Origin: Gymnopus androsaceus JB14
Taxonomy: Eukaryota > Basidiomycota > Agaricomycetes > Agaricales > Omphalotaceae
DNA: 64,000 nucleotides
Direction: 5' to 3'
NCBI GenBank assembly: GCA_009733575.1
Contig: ML769401.1
Location: 340,730 to 404,729, forward strand
The notes under the pieces: generated by a model
What the model saw: the letters and a program-made list of their open reading frames with translations, nothing else
Told to the model about the DNA's origin: nothing
The model's database searches: none
Shown here: positions 1-13,571 of the stretch, in pieces
Numbering within the stretch: the first letter of the stretch is position 1
Layout: the number at the start of each line of letters is the position of its first letter
Position numbers and translations under genes: made by a program

Positions 1-2225
1 CAATGCCCAAGGTCCAGATCTCGGTACGTTTGGTAGGGACTGAGGACGGATGTCGAAGGGAATGTGAAGACCAGCACTCTTAGGTCGCAGTTGAATCTAG
101 CACCAGATGGAGGTGGACGGGAATTCGCATTGAACGACAGCCTCGGCCTCGAGCGCTTCGAACTCAGGCTATCCGTATTCCCATTCCATCTTCCTGCCTG
201 ATGTCAAAAGGACGGGGAGATTTTGGTCGAGAAGGAGGAGAAGAATGGATGCAAGGAAGAAGAGGAGGAGGAAAGATCGTTCCCAGAACGCGTGCGTGAA
301 TTCGAACTGGGCTGCTCCGGGCTCCGATTCCTTTTATTGTCGGCGATGCCAGTACGCATGCACAAAAGTAACCCTTGATCCCAGTAAACAGGAGGTTCTC
401 GTTAGCACCAGCTACGCTTTGGGGAACTCTGAAGTCTCTGGGCATCGGACGGGATGGAGACAACGGAGGTAGGTGTGTATGGCCGGTAAGCGATGAAGAT
501 AATGCAGCTACGAAGGGGCCAGTGCAGAGGATGCTGTAGTCTTGGACATTGCTGTCGCGCTACTCACAGCTGAAGCATTACGCGTATTTCCACGCACGCG
601 TTTCGATGCAAATGCAAGGCTCGAGTTCAACGTTCCTACGCGCGATTCTAGAGCCTGGGATGACAGGACTGAAAATTATTGAGTTAGTCAGTTCAGTATA
701 CGAGTATTAATGCGTACTTACCTCAACCTGTCCGAGTTTTTTCTACCATTCCATTACTTCCCTTGTGTTCTCGGACTTGGAAGAGTTTGCAATTCCTGGA
801 AGGCAGAAGGAAGAAGAGCCCACAAGAAAAACTGAATAGACTCTGATTCCGACTCCGAAATGCTCGTCACCAAAGAGCTTGAAGACATTGTTGCAAAAAA
901 AGATCAGGTATGGCCGCCCGGCGAAATGGCTACGATTTGCCTTATCTGGTAATGTATCATCTGGCGTATCGATCAGGAGATTGCAGGTTCGACCCCTGTT
1001 CTGGTCAATGGAGAGGTGCTTTCTTATTTTCTTAGAATCCGTACAATTTGTTACATTGGCTACATACAGAATATCGATTTCAGCATTTTTGCCTTTCACT
1101 AGAATTCAGGCCTACCTAGTCATTTTATCTTTGCTCTTGCATTGCACGCACCATTTCCCATCTCCCAGCTTCCAGATGTGATACATACATATAAAATTTC
1201 CGCTTTCCATCCAAGGAGGAATCATCAGTGACAGTGGCTTTCATCCCCTGAAACTATGGCACCGACTACGTGCTACTACTATGAGCGATTTCGGTATAAT
1301 CTACTCAGGAGGCACGGCTCCTTCGTTCATATTCTTTTGTTCCCTCCCCTCCTCGCCCACTTCCCTGACTCTCATTTCCCTCCCTCCTCCGGTTTCCCCA
1401 TCCCCGCGCAGTACCTCAACCACAATTCCAGGTTGATGTTTCGCTATACTTGTATCAGCCGGTCAGCCCCTGAGTAGGTCGTTCAGCATCACAGGAGAGT
1501 GAAGAGCAATTTATTTCATTAACACGTACGTACCCTCCCTCTCGCAAGATTCCATAAACAATGTTATCCCTGTCCCTTTTCTCGTTGTTTACTTATCTCG
1601 TCCTGCTCCACTCGCCACCGATCCTGTAAATGCTGCCATACCCGCCAGGGTCAACAAAAGGGGCTGTTTATAGGGTTAGGATACGTGAAGCGGGTGCGCA
1701 CATAAGTGCAGGCCGATGCAACAACACCAAGTAGGGTCTTCAACCCCACCACATCTGCTAGTTTAAGCTCCGCAGGCTCGCTATACAGGGCACTGACACA
1801 TTTGAGAGGCGAATGGTACACATACGCGGTCGGAGATAGAAGAACGGAAGCCTAAAACCGCGCCATGGTCATAAAATGGCAATTCAGCCTCCTCTTCGTT
1901 CTCCGCTGAAAAGGCAAAAAAGAAACCCCCAGATGGAATTGGTCGGCTTGAGGTTTTGCAGATGCTGCCATCTGAGTTCCGTTGACAGATTCCTCAGAGT
2001 CGGAGTCGTTAAGCTCTCAGTTTCTTTCCTTCGACCGTAACGCACATTGTAAGTCCTAGTACTTGACATTTCAGCTACCTGAATTCTTGTTTGGTGGTCG
2101 CAAGATAGACTTGCTCAATGCTGGAAGGAGATGCACAAGCGCTAGAAACAAAGTCCGCTTGGGCGCTTAGTGCTTAGCCTTCAGCGACCGACCACGTCAT
2201 CGACGACTTCCTAAATTTCTGATCG
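1..2225. other. No gene called; intergenic or gene edge
   Basis: Short open frames occur on both strands, but none carries a recognisable motif or a convincing splice structure. The extreme left edge could hold the end of a gene lying outside the window. The only structured item is the tRNA-like element at 902-1006. The stretch just before the transcription factor gene holds no clear TATA box. Confidence 0.4.
902..1006 (+). tRNA. tRNA-like element, possible tRNA-Arg pseudogene
   Basis: Bases 83-99 beyond 900 form a good T arm: stem GCAGG, loop TTCGACC, stem CCTGT, matching the B box of RNA polymerase III promoters. The 7 bases after it (TCTGGTC) pair with GATCAGG at 902-908, allowing two wobbles, as an acceptor stem would. 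The segment ATCAGGAGATTGCAGG resembles the 3' half of eukaryotic tRNA-Arg. The middle is about 30 nt too long and I find no standard D arm or an anticodon loop with U33, so the anticodon is unresolved. It may be an intron-bearing tRNA, a decayed copy or a SINE head. Confidence 0.35.
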
Positions 2226-5200
2226 ATGGACGCAAGCACACTGAAGAAGAGACGAATGCAGAATTCTTGCGATACATGTAGATATTTGACCACGCGTTGT
2301 TTTTGAGCAGATTAATGATCCAGTGTTTTGGTCACAGGCAAACGAAGGAAAGTTCGTTGTAAGTTTTTGAATCTCCTTTAGTTCTGAGCTCTTCCGCTCC
2401 ACCTTTCTTCAGGCGACAGTGGGTCCATGCCCGACAACATATGTTCTGGTTGTTTGAATGCAGGTGTCGAATGCACACACAACAGAATGAAACGAGTCAG
2501 TAAACTTTCAACACTTCTCGGAGTATACCAACCACCTCTGTTTTCTAGAAACGCGGACCTAAACCAGCGTGAGGAATCCATTATCTTCCTTGGAAGGTTA
2601 TCCTTCAAGTTCTTTTTCTTTCTTCATCTAGCCCAAAGAGCACGACTGAAAATAGTTTCGAATCTGCCGAAACCTTGGTCTCATGCATCTTAGCAGAGCC
2701 AGAAACCTATCCGATACCAGGGGATCCGGATACCATTCGTGCATTACTAGTTGATATCTCCCGTTATGCCTATTCTCTCTCGAAGCAGAACTCACACCGT
2801 CCGTCACGGTCCGATTCTGTAGTCGTTCAGGCTATCCCCGCATCTCTCGAAGCCTCGCCTACCCCACCACTGGCAGATTCTCCTTTTACGACTGATCCAG
2901 TGGTCGATCCGGATGAAAACTCCAACGAAGACATTGATGCGAATACAATCTCAGAAAACCTCCAGAAGCTTTCGCTACAAAGTCACGATCAACCTCGACA
3001 TTTCGGCATGTCCAGCAATTATGTTCTCGTCCAGACGCTTTTGGATTTCAAGCAAGAAGCTACAGGACGCACGCAGGAAATACACGCTGAGACCGTGAAA
3101 AGACCCGAGTTTTGGAATATATCTCCGGTAAGTAATGGCCACGTATCAACATTTTTGATAAACACCACTTAAGAACGTTGTAACCTACAGTGGCAACGCG
3201 ATATTCAACTCCTCCATGCTGGTCCGCCTCTTGTATTTCCCGACGACGATCTCCTATGTGATCTCATTGAGATTTACTTCACCCATTTCGAGCCATACAT
3301 GCCTCTACTATACCGTAGTAGCTTCGAGCAATCAATCACTGAAGGCTTGCACTATATCGATATCGGATTTGGGCAGGTAGTTTTGGCGGTATGTGCGTTA
3401 GCATCAAGGTGCAGTGATGATCGAAGAAATATGCCCGAAGGAACAGATTCAGAACATGCGATGGGCTGGCGTTGGTATCGTCAAATTTCCGTCAAGCCAT
3501 CCTCATTCATTGAGGCACCTAGACTTTATGATCTTCAGCTGTGTGTTGTGCGTATTGAAGCCGCTAGCAGTCTCAAATGTCAACTTACGTTGAATTTAGC
3601 TAATGATCACATATCTACAAGCTTCATCGATCTCAGAGTCTAGTTGGGTCCTACTCGGAGTCGGAATGCGTCTTGCACAAGCCATAGGTATACATCGAAA
3701 ACGACCAGGCCAACCTAGGACGATTGAAAGGGAACTTTGGATCCGAGCGTTCTGGTCTATTGTGACATTTGATACCTATGCAAGTATGTTTTTGGGACGG
3801 CCTCGTGTGACAACAATGGACGAGTGAGTACACTTTTTTTTAAATTACTACGTGTACATAGGACCTAATGTATTTCACGTAGCTTCGATGTCGAGTATCC
3901 AGCGGATTGCGATCCGGAGTTTTGGATCAATCCAGAGTGTCCCGAAAAAAACTTTATTCAGCCTCCAGAAATACCTTCGAAAGCAGCATTCTGGTTACAC
4001 TTCATCAAGCTTCTGGAGATTGCTGGTCTCGTTCATAGATTGATAGTAAGAAATAAATATTGCGCTTTGACCAAAAAATGTTGATATTGTCTAGTATCCT
4101 ATTCGGAAATCTGAACACTGGAGAAGATTGGGTGTTCAAGGAAAATCATGGAACCAGAAAGCAGTGATAGAGCTGGACTCAGCTTTGAATGAGTGGGCGA
4201 GTGCCGTTCCTGATCAAGGCAAATACTATCCTTTTCCTCTTGTTTCCTACGATTAATGTCGCCTTCTGCTGACTACAGTAAAATGGGACCCCAACCGTGC
4301 TGACTTGATCTTCTTCCACCAATCAGTCATGTTATATACCTCATATTACTGTAAGTCTCATTCTCGGTAATTCAAGCTGCATCTTTCTGGTTTATTCAAC
4401 TAACACTTTGCTTTCCAAGGGGTGCAAATACAAGGTATGTTTCAAGTGAACCGTTATCATTTTATTGATCTTACAAGTGCACTCAAGTTCATAAGCCTTG
4501 GATTCCAAGGCCAGATCAAGATAGGATTCTATCTGGGTTTCCCTCATTGGCGATTTGTGCAAATGCCTCCCGAACAATAATTCACGTAGCAGAGACGCAA
4601 CGTAAGAGGCAGACGTTGGAATATCCTATTCCCATTCCGCTAGTGAGCAAATTGCAATAGATTTTACTGCATTCAGATTCTCAGAGAATGTCCAGCCATC
4701 TGTGTTTGTCTCCGCCATTATGCTTCTCATAAACTACTGGAGAGGAAAGAGGTTAAATTCATCGTTAGATGCTCGAAAAGAGATGTGCGATGTGTACAGA
4801 TGCTTTGGGATACTCAGACCGTACGAGAGGCGGTAGGTGCCCGGCCTTTCATTGGATATTTTCATTCTAATGTTGGGTTAGATTCCAGGGAGCAGGTCGA
4901 ATGATGTAAGTCGTCTCGTTCTGCTATTACTTAAATGTGGGCTATATCAATAATATCTTTTTAGCGATGTTCTCAAGGGGATCATTTCTATCGGTCAATT
5001 AAACACTCACCCGACCTCTCCACCTTTGGCTAACCCAGCTCACAATTGGATTACAAATTCCAGTATTAGCATTTCAAATGAACTGGCCGGGTACCCAAGC
5101 TCAAGCTCCTCACGGATAAAGAATATTGAAAGTGCTACTGGTAATAGCCCGGATCCTCAGTATTCTACCAACCACGGACATATTAATGACAGTGCTCCCC

Positions 5201-5734
5201 AAATTGACCCTTCTCCTTCGTCCCATCTACCATTCTATACCAATGAGCTTGGAACACTTCCACTCTTTTCTTCCGGATTGGATACATCTCCCCCAGCTCA
5301 GGCTGACAATACTCCCGCCAGAAGCGACTGGTCCTCAGCTTTCAATGTCTGCACTTTGACAGATTTGAGCGCTCCTCAAATAGCCTTCGATCCAAGGGAT
5401 AGCATCCCGGAATTTTATTCTGCAACAAGCAATCAGCTACAACATGGTAAGGACGAATTAAGATAGCTTTACTGGTAGTTGATATTATTTTACAGTTGTA
5501 GACGAGACTAGCAACTCTGCAGCTTGGGGATTGAGTCCTGATGATAACAACTCCCGGTGCGTTCTATATCTTGAATACATACTCAGAGTGTGAGTTTTCA
5601 TTCTGACGGTTCTGCCATCGTAAAGCGACGGACCTGGGGATTGGAATCTATTCCTACACAATGTGGACGAGCTTTTTCAGTCAGCGTCTGTCGATTTTCG
5701 GATGCATGTGGATGAGGCGACAAAGCAGAATTGA
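2226..5734 (+). CDS. Zn2Cys6 fungal-specific transcription factor (17 exons)
   Basis: A nuclear DNA-binding regulator of the xylanase-regulator-like, fungal_trans-domain type. Splicing the first three exons gives a complete binuclear zinc cluster: CDTCKRRKVRCD, then CSGCLNAGVECTH, followed by a basic KRGPKP linker. The central part holds the family landmarks FDVEYPADCD, FPSLAICANASRTIIHV and a region like LLINYWRGKR. The C-terminus ends in DWNLFLHNVDELFQ, usual for this basidiomycete family. Exons: 2226-2277, 2338-2358, 2413-2495, 2549-2568, 2632-3127, 3191-3544, 3600-3823, 3883-4045, 4095-4218, 4279-4350, 4420-4434, 4488-4601, 4661-4832, 4882-4905, 4965-5446, 5496-5556, 5626-5734. These sum to 2586 nt, exactly 861 codons plus stop. 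An in-frame TGA two codons before the ATG fixes the start. Exon 9 ends at a GC-AG intron and exon 11 is only 15 nt. Target genes are unknown. Confidence 0.9.
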
Positions 5735-8700
5735 AGGAGAAAGGAAGGAAGTGAAGTGATAGTAGATGTAAAACCGACATTTTAGGCTCGCATATACACT
5801 CCTGCAAAGAAGACCCATGCTAACCCTAGTGGGAAATGAATGGTTTAGAGAAGAAAATCTGAGTTTGGTACTTTTTTTTGATCAAAGAGATAGGTTATCG
5901 TGCGATCCTTGCTACTGTTGTTTAGCAATGTTTACCTAGGTTTCTACCGTCGCTCTTGACTGGGTGATCGGTCTTTCTTGATGTTTTCTTTCAGCCTGTT
6001 CCGATCTCCTGAATCACAGCAATGATGGTTTTTCATTTTGTAAGTGCAAATCCCACTCAAGGCGGGGCATCATGTAATTCCGCTCTCCTCGTCTAAAAAA
6101 TGACTCACTTGTGCTCATCGCTATCACAATATATCAGACATGTTTCTCCTCAATGAAATCTTTCGACAGAGTGCCTGTTTCGATGGCTATGTTTGCGAAG
6201 GAAGGACTAGACTACCAAGTATCCATACGAGACGATCCCTAATCAGAATGTGTGGCGTTAGATGGACTTGGACGTTCCCCTCTTAGGAAACTCCGACAAA
6301 TGATGAAATGATGGCATCATACTAGATTTTGGGTCGCGGAAGGCCTTGTCCATGATTGCCTGCTAAATATAAGCTGTAGGCGGAGGTTGAGGCTCAAAAT
6401 GGACAATCGTTCTTATAGACTCTACACATAGCTCTCATGCCACTGAATTGAGCTGAGGTGACAATGACTATAGGAGGTACTGGTCTTTTTTCCGATGGAC
6501 AAGAAACGAAAAGAGACCACTGTTGGTAGTAATGATAGGGTAACTTCGGCCAAACAAGATATGGTGATGTTCGACGTCCCTTCACCACGCTGCTCCCCAT
6601 ATCCCCAACTGGTTTGATCTACAACCTTTCACATAACCATCGTGCTGGAAGCATGGAAATATTGATAAATCAGTGGTTCAGATGTAGCCCATGTACCTCT
6701 ATTTTCTATGTCTCCAAGATCACTTTCACCTTCTAGTTCTACTTCGGTGAAAGTGTGAAGGTTTACTGCGTGGAAGGAAAGTTTAACAGCATAGGGTGAC
6801 CCATGAACATTCACCGTTCAGACGTCCAAAGCCTGATTAACATGATGTGATTGAGCTCGAATGGCTGAATAGAAAGATTTACAATGAAGGTTGTGGAGTG
6901 GGATTCAAGAAGAATGGCAGAGAGGAGCCAAGCAGAAGACGACTAGTATTAGCGACTAAGACCAGGTAGGTGTACGAGGTCTTTCGCTAAAGTCTCGATT
7001 CATGATTCCATGTTCTGATTGTTGAAGGCGCAAAGGTGACGGGAGTCCGGTCATCCACATCTGTATCGCGCCTTTTTCCAACCTGCCAACTCAAATTTGT
7101 GGCTGAAAAAACTTCCATGCTACGCAGGGCAGGACGGCGGGCAATTCTACTCCTTGACTCGGCTGTTAGACTATTAACATGCGACTAAAACTACCTTTGA
7201 GTGTCTATCAGTAAGTACTACTACCACAGAGTCTATGAGTAACAATTTGGACGTGATACCATTTGGGCATAGCTATAGTTGGAGGCATGATCAATCGAAG
7301 ACAGGATCGGGCAATGCATTCCTTTTCTCCAGAGACACAACCATCGCATAACATGAGCAACCAAAAAATGGGCGATACTAAAGGCACCGACGAACTTACA
7401 TATCGATTTTAGCATTCAGCGGTTTGCTCGTGGTTCGATTTTAAAATATCATCATTCAACTACATGTTAACCACTTGCATCCTTAAGCCCCCGCTGGTTC
7501 GTAATTTACCATTTTTGTCGACGATCCTAGTAGTTGTATAGGTCTAGACCGTACGTGCGCTCATCGCAGTTCACTTCAAGTATTTTCTGTGAGTCTTCTG
7601 ATCAAATCTTCTCCCTCTAGACCGCCCTCTACTACCAGCGAACTTGACTGGACGTGAGGATATCGCGCGGGGGAGCTGCCAGCTTCAAGTGCGTAAAGGT
7701 GATCCTCCGATGTCGTATGTGGTTTCGATGCGGTTTCCATTTTCTGGACTTATCCTCAATCTACGTTCGATCTCCACGCTATAGATTGGTCTTTTCTGAT
7801 TTCAAAGTCTAAGATCCTCGGAGCTCAATCCTCAGAAATATCGAAGCTCTACACATGCAGGGTGTGAAGCCGCCCCGCTTTTTTGGAGTCGCGACGCTAA
7901 GGCATACTGATTAAATTCGACCCTTCGCACCACCCAGGAACACTGTAAAACCTCCTTCATCATCGCGTGGCTGAGTTAGGAGGATAGGGTCCATTCAATA
8001 CAGTTTTTTTTACAGCTAAGCGTCGGGACTGCCGACACGGAAAGTCTAGTGAACCATTTTTACAAGTCAAACGAGGTCAAACGCCGCTTTTTGCTCCTAT
8101 GATTATACTAACAAATTTATGATCTTTTCCACTCCATGCATTCCGAGTCTCTTGGATCCGAATGCCACCAGAGTGTCTATGAGTCAATGCAGTGAAGACG
8201 AAGTGCATCATGGATGCAAGCACCTACTGTAAGGATTGGCACCAATAAATAGAACTTTGCAGGCACATCCCGCATACGTCGGTTAAGTGCTCCTGGTGAA
8301 CTGCTTCTTGTTTTTCTCTCCACGCCAAGTTCGCACTGCAACAAAGCATTTGTGTATCTGCAATGTGTACCCCACATGTATGTTCTCGATAGCATCTATC
8401 GGGAAGCGCTTGCACCGACTCATTGATCCGTTGAGGTCGAACTGAAATCCATTGAAAATGGCTTAACCATCGATAAGGACAGAAGATATGAAATCGTCAG
8501 AGACTGGATGCCTTACTTGTCGACTGGTGACCGCAAAAGTACATGTATGCGAGCAACCGAGGGTCATTCAACGATCTATAGATTCGTGTAGGATACCGAT
8601 TACGTTTGATTCTAACGACGAAAGAATCAGCGCCAATCCATGCAAGACGTCAGTCAGTGTACTTATGTCGTCGGGTAAGGCCGTCTATGTAAACAATCGG

Positions 8701-10066
8701 TGCGCATGCCGGACCGCCTTAAATAATTGATTCTATCGTTAGACGTGAACGCTAGAGTCCTTGAACTGCCAAATACGAAGGTTCGCGTCATATTTGTCGC
8801 TCCCGAACTTTAACTATGTGGAGAAAAACTAAACAGAAGTAATTTAAATGTAGAACTCTTACGCACAGATGTCTGGCAGTCCTAAGGGTTCTATATGCAG
8901 GCTCGCGATAGAACGTTCACTTTGTAATTATATTCAGACGAAAGTTGTTTTTAGAGCACCGATAAGCAAGGCAGAGATAGAGTAGGAAGCAAGTTAATGT
9001 AAGGACCCCAGAAAGATTATATTGATATGTCGTTGGTGATGTTTTCTCCGAGTCCGTCACCTGGTGTTCATTTATACAGGGACTGGGCAGGAAACTGCAG
9101 GAATGTGAAGGTTGGCCAATAAGGAGGTTAACATTACCGTTACTTCATGCTCGTTCCGTCGGCGGAATCTTCTCGAGAGGAGGAAATGAAACGGTCTTGT
9201 GGCTAGGGTAACTGATTTCGATTTGCGTTGAAAAATATGCTCTGAAGGCTCGAGACTTGCTCGAGACGCCTGAGTCACTGTCCCCACATTTAGCCAGGCT
9301 ACCGGTTAGACTTAGTAGTCAGTGGAGCAAATTCTTGTTTAGATTATTATAAGACGAATTCAAGGAAAATCAAGAATGAGTGGAGTGGCACGCTGCATTA
9401 ATATAAAAGAATATGGCCCACTATGTAGAACGCTGCAAGCTCGAACACTTAAGGTTCAATAGCCGTTGGATAAAGTTGCGGTAAAAGAATCGGACACCGT
9501 GAGTATGATGGCGGCAAGTTTCAATTAATTTGATCAACGTTTGATAATTAATTGATTGATGACGATGAATCGTGAGCCTCTCTTGACAATTTTGGAGGAA
9601 ACAGTGAGTTTAGTATTTACTGCAGTTTCCCTCCATTTAAACACAAGTTGACAAGTTGTAGAATCGTTGGCTGTGTCGTGTCATTGTAAAGAAGACTTAT
9701 TTTATCTCGAAAAGTACCCAGCCGCTGTCAATGCAGATGAGTGGACGCTTAGCGAAGCCTGGCTGCCGATACCCGTCCCGAAAATGGCGTCAGCGCGGCC
9801 AGCTCGAAGAGCATATATTTTATATATATATCATCAGCTTACATGCGATTCATAGGTCGAACAAAAAATCGCACAGATTGCTTATTCCCTAATGGGCAAT
9901 CGAAGTCTGGCCGGGTGAACCTTAGCTGGAAGTAGATTGTTTTCTTTCGCTGCGGAGCTAACGTTCCTGCTTGGGGTCTCGTTGACGACTATCGTGCAGG
10001 ACCAGCTGACAGTATTGTGAGTGAATTAACTAGCACACCCTCCTGCTAATACAAGACATTCCTTAG
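5735..10066. other. Unassigned 4.3 kb
   Basis: Short frames only, all below 75 codons, with no motif I recognise and no chain of splice sites that joins them. AT- and GC-content looks like the rest of the window. It could hold decayed genes or non-coding RNA; I see no terminal repeats. Confidence 0.4.
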
Positions 10067-10290
10067 TTATCTCGAAGCGCACGACATGATCCGTGGAATT
10101 ACCGGGCCTGGGGGGTAATCCACGATGACTTTATCGGCGTTAAATGCTGGGCAGACTCGCAATCGGGCTTTCTCCCTGTCTGTGATCTTATCATGCTCGA
10201 CCCAAGCTTGCAATGCATCCCGTAGGATTTCGGATTTCGGAGTCACTATTGCTTGGGAATTCTCCTGCGCGTACAGCCACAGTGGCCTCT
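10067..10290 (-). pseudogene. Coding fragment of unknown family
   Basis: The minus strand reads through about 65 codons with a natural, charged composition, including LRDALQAWVEHDKITD and VCPAFNADKVIVDY, and stops at 10067-10069. I do not recognise the family. No start codon or upstream exon could be joined with confidence; the open stretch at 10462-10668 on the same strand could belong to it. It may be the last exon of a gene or a relic. Confidence 0.3.
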
Positions 10291-11077
10291 ACATGTGTGT
10301 GTGATGGGGAGCTCAATCAGCTATTGAAGCAACTGCAGCCCTTGAGAAAATGCATCGACGTAGAATGAGACGGTCGAGGTGCGTTTTGTGAATATTATCT
10401 TGGACCGAGCTGATCTCATGGCGTTTGCCTTCGTTAGCATGGACGCGAGGCTATCGCGAAGTCATTGATTGGTCACCAACTGAGTTGAGCCTCCCCTCTG
10501 GTCATACAAACTTGGTTTAGAGAGACCGACCTCGAATGGTGACGGGTGCCTTTTCGACTTGACAGACGGGATACCGGTACCATTGTCGTAACAGCCAGGG
10601 CGGCAAATACCTTCCTGTGTGGATATCGAATGTTCCAACGGCAGAGATGCCACTGACACTCCTTCCAACTTATCTGCCGCGGTGAGTAGTGCTCTCGATA
10701 TCTGGACCGAGATCCACCAATCTCAACGATATGTTACTGGAATACTTTTCACCAGCAAAAGAAAAGTATAAGAGATGAATGATACGACCCTTCCGACACC
10801 ACAAGTATCCCTACGGCAATTGCAGGCTGCATCTACCCTGGTTCCCAAAATGCCCTTACAGGCTCTGCTTCTATCGCTACTAATTCGGCAAATACTATTC
10901 TTTCGCGATCCACACTTTATCTTTCGCTTTCACCACATTCGCTTAATTTTTATTGCTCCTGCTCTTGGACTGTTCCAACTATGATTCCCTATCTCTGCTC
11001 GTTCCCCTTTATTTCATTGTAAACTGTACCATGTGTATAGTGCAACATCTCCCGAGCTATGCTAATATAACCTAAAC

Positions 11078-11628
11078 CTACAAACCGCGATTTCGCATAC
11101 CTGAGTCACAAGAAGACCTCGGGCGTTTCGGGGATGTCATTCCTCCGTCCCCTTCGTCCCCTGACCCTTGTCCTTGTTTCGTTGCTCCCCCTCTCACTTT
11201 CTGTTCATATGCCATGAGTTCCATCGATCTAATGATACTGATCTTCCGCACCAACTGGGAATCCTTCCAAGTCAGATGGCTCTCGACATATCTTTGTACC
11301 TTCAAGGTAGATGGCGAGACGGAACCATGGTGAGCATCACGACCTGCTACTATCATTGTGGCTCAGCGTGCTCAACCTCAGAAGCAAGGTGATATCTCAA
11401 GGGTCTGCAATCAGTACCTTTGTCAGTGCTCTTTCCAGTCGGAGGAACGACCTTTTTTAAGAATGCCGCGGCCGTGCCAGTTGGAAAAGATAAGGTATCT
11501 AATTCGCGGGTGCAAATGGTGATCGTACTTTGGTCGAGTATTGATATATTGGGCTCGAGGCTCTGATAATACAACTGCTCGAGTACTGAGTCTGGAGGCG
11601 TTCGTTGATTTGATTGTGGCAGCCGCAT
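11078..11628 (-). CDS. Hypothetical protein, possible two-exon gene
   Basis: Two overlapping minus-strand frames can be joined by a putative intron around 11350-11415 (GTACTG donor, ATGATAG acceptor). The downstream part contains HHGSVSPSTLKVQRYVESH and LVRKISIIRSMELMAYEQK, which looks like real protein, and ends in a Gly/Ser/Pro-rich basic tail. No domain is recognised. Splicing and start are uncertain; the upstream part could be chance. Confidence 0.3.
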
Positions 11629-13571
11629 TTTGCCACAGGTACTTCGACATTCCTATACTCCGGGAGTAGCTTATTCTTCCAGATCAAGCGGAGTCGTCCA
11701 AGCGCTTGAGAACGAAGGTATACATGCTTAAGCGCTATGTAGTTGCCAATATGTGGTACTGCTGCCTATCGTTCATTGGCGTCTATCGAGTGAGGCGCAG
11801 TTGAATTTCATCTCGGTGAATACTCGCGCAGCCTTTGTTCTAGATGCACTCAGGTCAGGCACCACAGTGAATCTGTGTGTACATTCGCGACAGCAGGGTG
11901 GACTTGTAGAACAAGGATGCACTGCAAACTCAGTTGTTTCAATTAGACCAGGAACGAGGATATTTCGACCGCAATGTTAATGTTAGAGAGTCATGTCCCA
12001 AGGTTTCAACTAGGGCCGAAGACATCTTTAATTGGCACTTCACACATCGCCCCTTGGTAAACAGGGCGGGATGGCAGAGAACTGGGAATTAAGAACTGAG
12101 AAACAAACGATAATGCAAATCATCAAGCTCAGGAGCGCATGGATCTTGAAACTCTTCCCTGCTGAAAAGAGATTCGACTTGTCTTCACTCTTGACCTCAC
12201 TCCTACTGTATCCGATGCGGGGAGAGAGTTGGGAGAGAGTCGACACTCCTGAGTTGGTCTTGAGGATCACTAGAGGAAGGTGACGAGCTCCACTAAATCC
12301 CAAATCCAGGATGTATCCAGTATATTGATTTTGCGGAACTTCTCGGACGAACCGGCGGCATATCCGAAGGCGGACGCCGGAGGTGAATTTCTCGATCACG
12401 TGAAGTGCTCTACGCTCAACACGGAAGAATTCTAAGGAGCTTCCCGCGCGCTTTTGTTCGTGCTCGTCGCCTTGAATCCGCGTGTTTCTTGTAATTCCGA
12501 TTGCATCGACAGCTTCAGCTCCACGAAAGTACCGTCAATTCTTGGAATCCGAACTATCTTGTCCATACCCTTGCCGAATCTATTCATATCCGAACAAAGA
12601 GCTGCATTCATGTTACGGAAATTTGCGGTACTTAGTACAATTGTTTGAAGCGCTTTTTCTTACACCAATTTCGGATACTTGGTTTTCGACGAAGATCCTC
12701 CAATTTCAATCAGAGAGCCTCCCCACCTGACCTGGCAAGTGCCAGCCATGCTTATGGCTCTTGACGATGCCGCGTCTGATAGTTCCGACATCTCTGGATT
12801 TTCTGAACCTTATCTCTGCCTCCTGCCAACCTAATGCCAGCGCTTCTTCTAGTTTTCTCCATATGTGCACATCATTTTCACGCGCAGCGTATAGTCACAT
12901 TTAATTCATGTCAGTTTCTCTCCTGACTTGCTTGGTTAAACGGTTTGTATCACTAGTTCAAGCAAACTTGGCTCATGACAGGACGTTTCTACTTCTTGAA
13001 TCAACAGTGCATTGCCTGACCTACATTTCATCCAATCAAGGCAATGTCGACATTTGCATTTGTACGCTTCTTCCGAGTCCCCGTGTCGGCCAAAGCAGAT
13101 TCCGACAATGTGGCGGTGTCACAACTGGCATGAGAACTAACAGTTGAGAATATACATGCAGGTACGATTTTCGCTGAAAGCGCTGGAGATTGTATTCCAT
13201 GTCCACTTAGATCACATCGATTTGCATATCATACGAGGATATCGCAGGAATCATCATCACCTATTCGAAAATACACCTGAGAATATGAGTCTTCCCTTCA
13301 TCGCCCCATTCGGCTATTATTGTTTTCGAAGAGCTTGTCACACTTTCGATAGAAGCTCTACGCTCGGCGTTTGAATGAGGTTCTTGCATCTTACGGCCCT
13401 TGAATTCTTACGACAAGATGCAATCTGAACGTGCATTTTTATCTACCTTCCGAGAAGCATAGGCTTATTTAGTTCTTATCATCAAAGCTAGTCTCGGCAC
13501 CTCTCTTATTTAAAAGGATCGGCGTTACCATCTCTGTTTTGTCAAGCCTCTACCTCTCCTCCTCTACCAAT
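11629..13571. other. No gene called
   Basis: Only short frames on both strands. Near the right end, TATTTAAAAGG at about 13507-13517 and a CT-rich tract just precede the TEA gene start and could be its core promoter. Confidence 0.35.
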
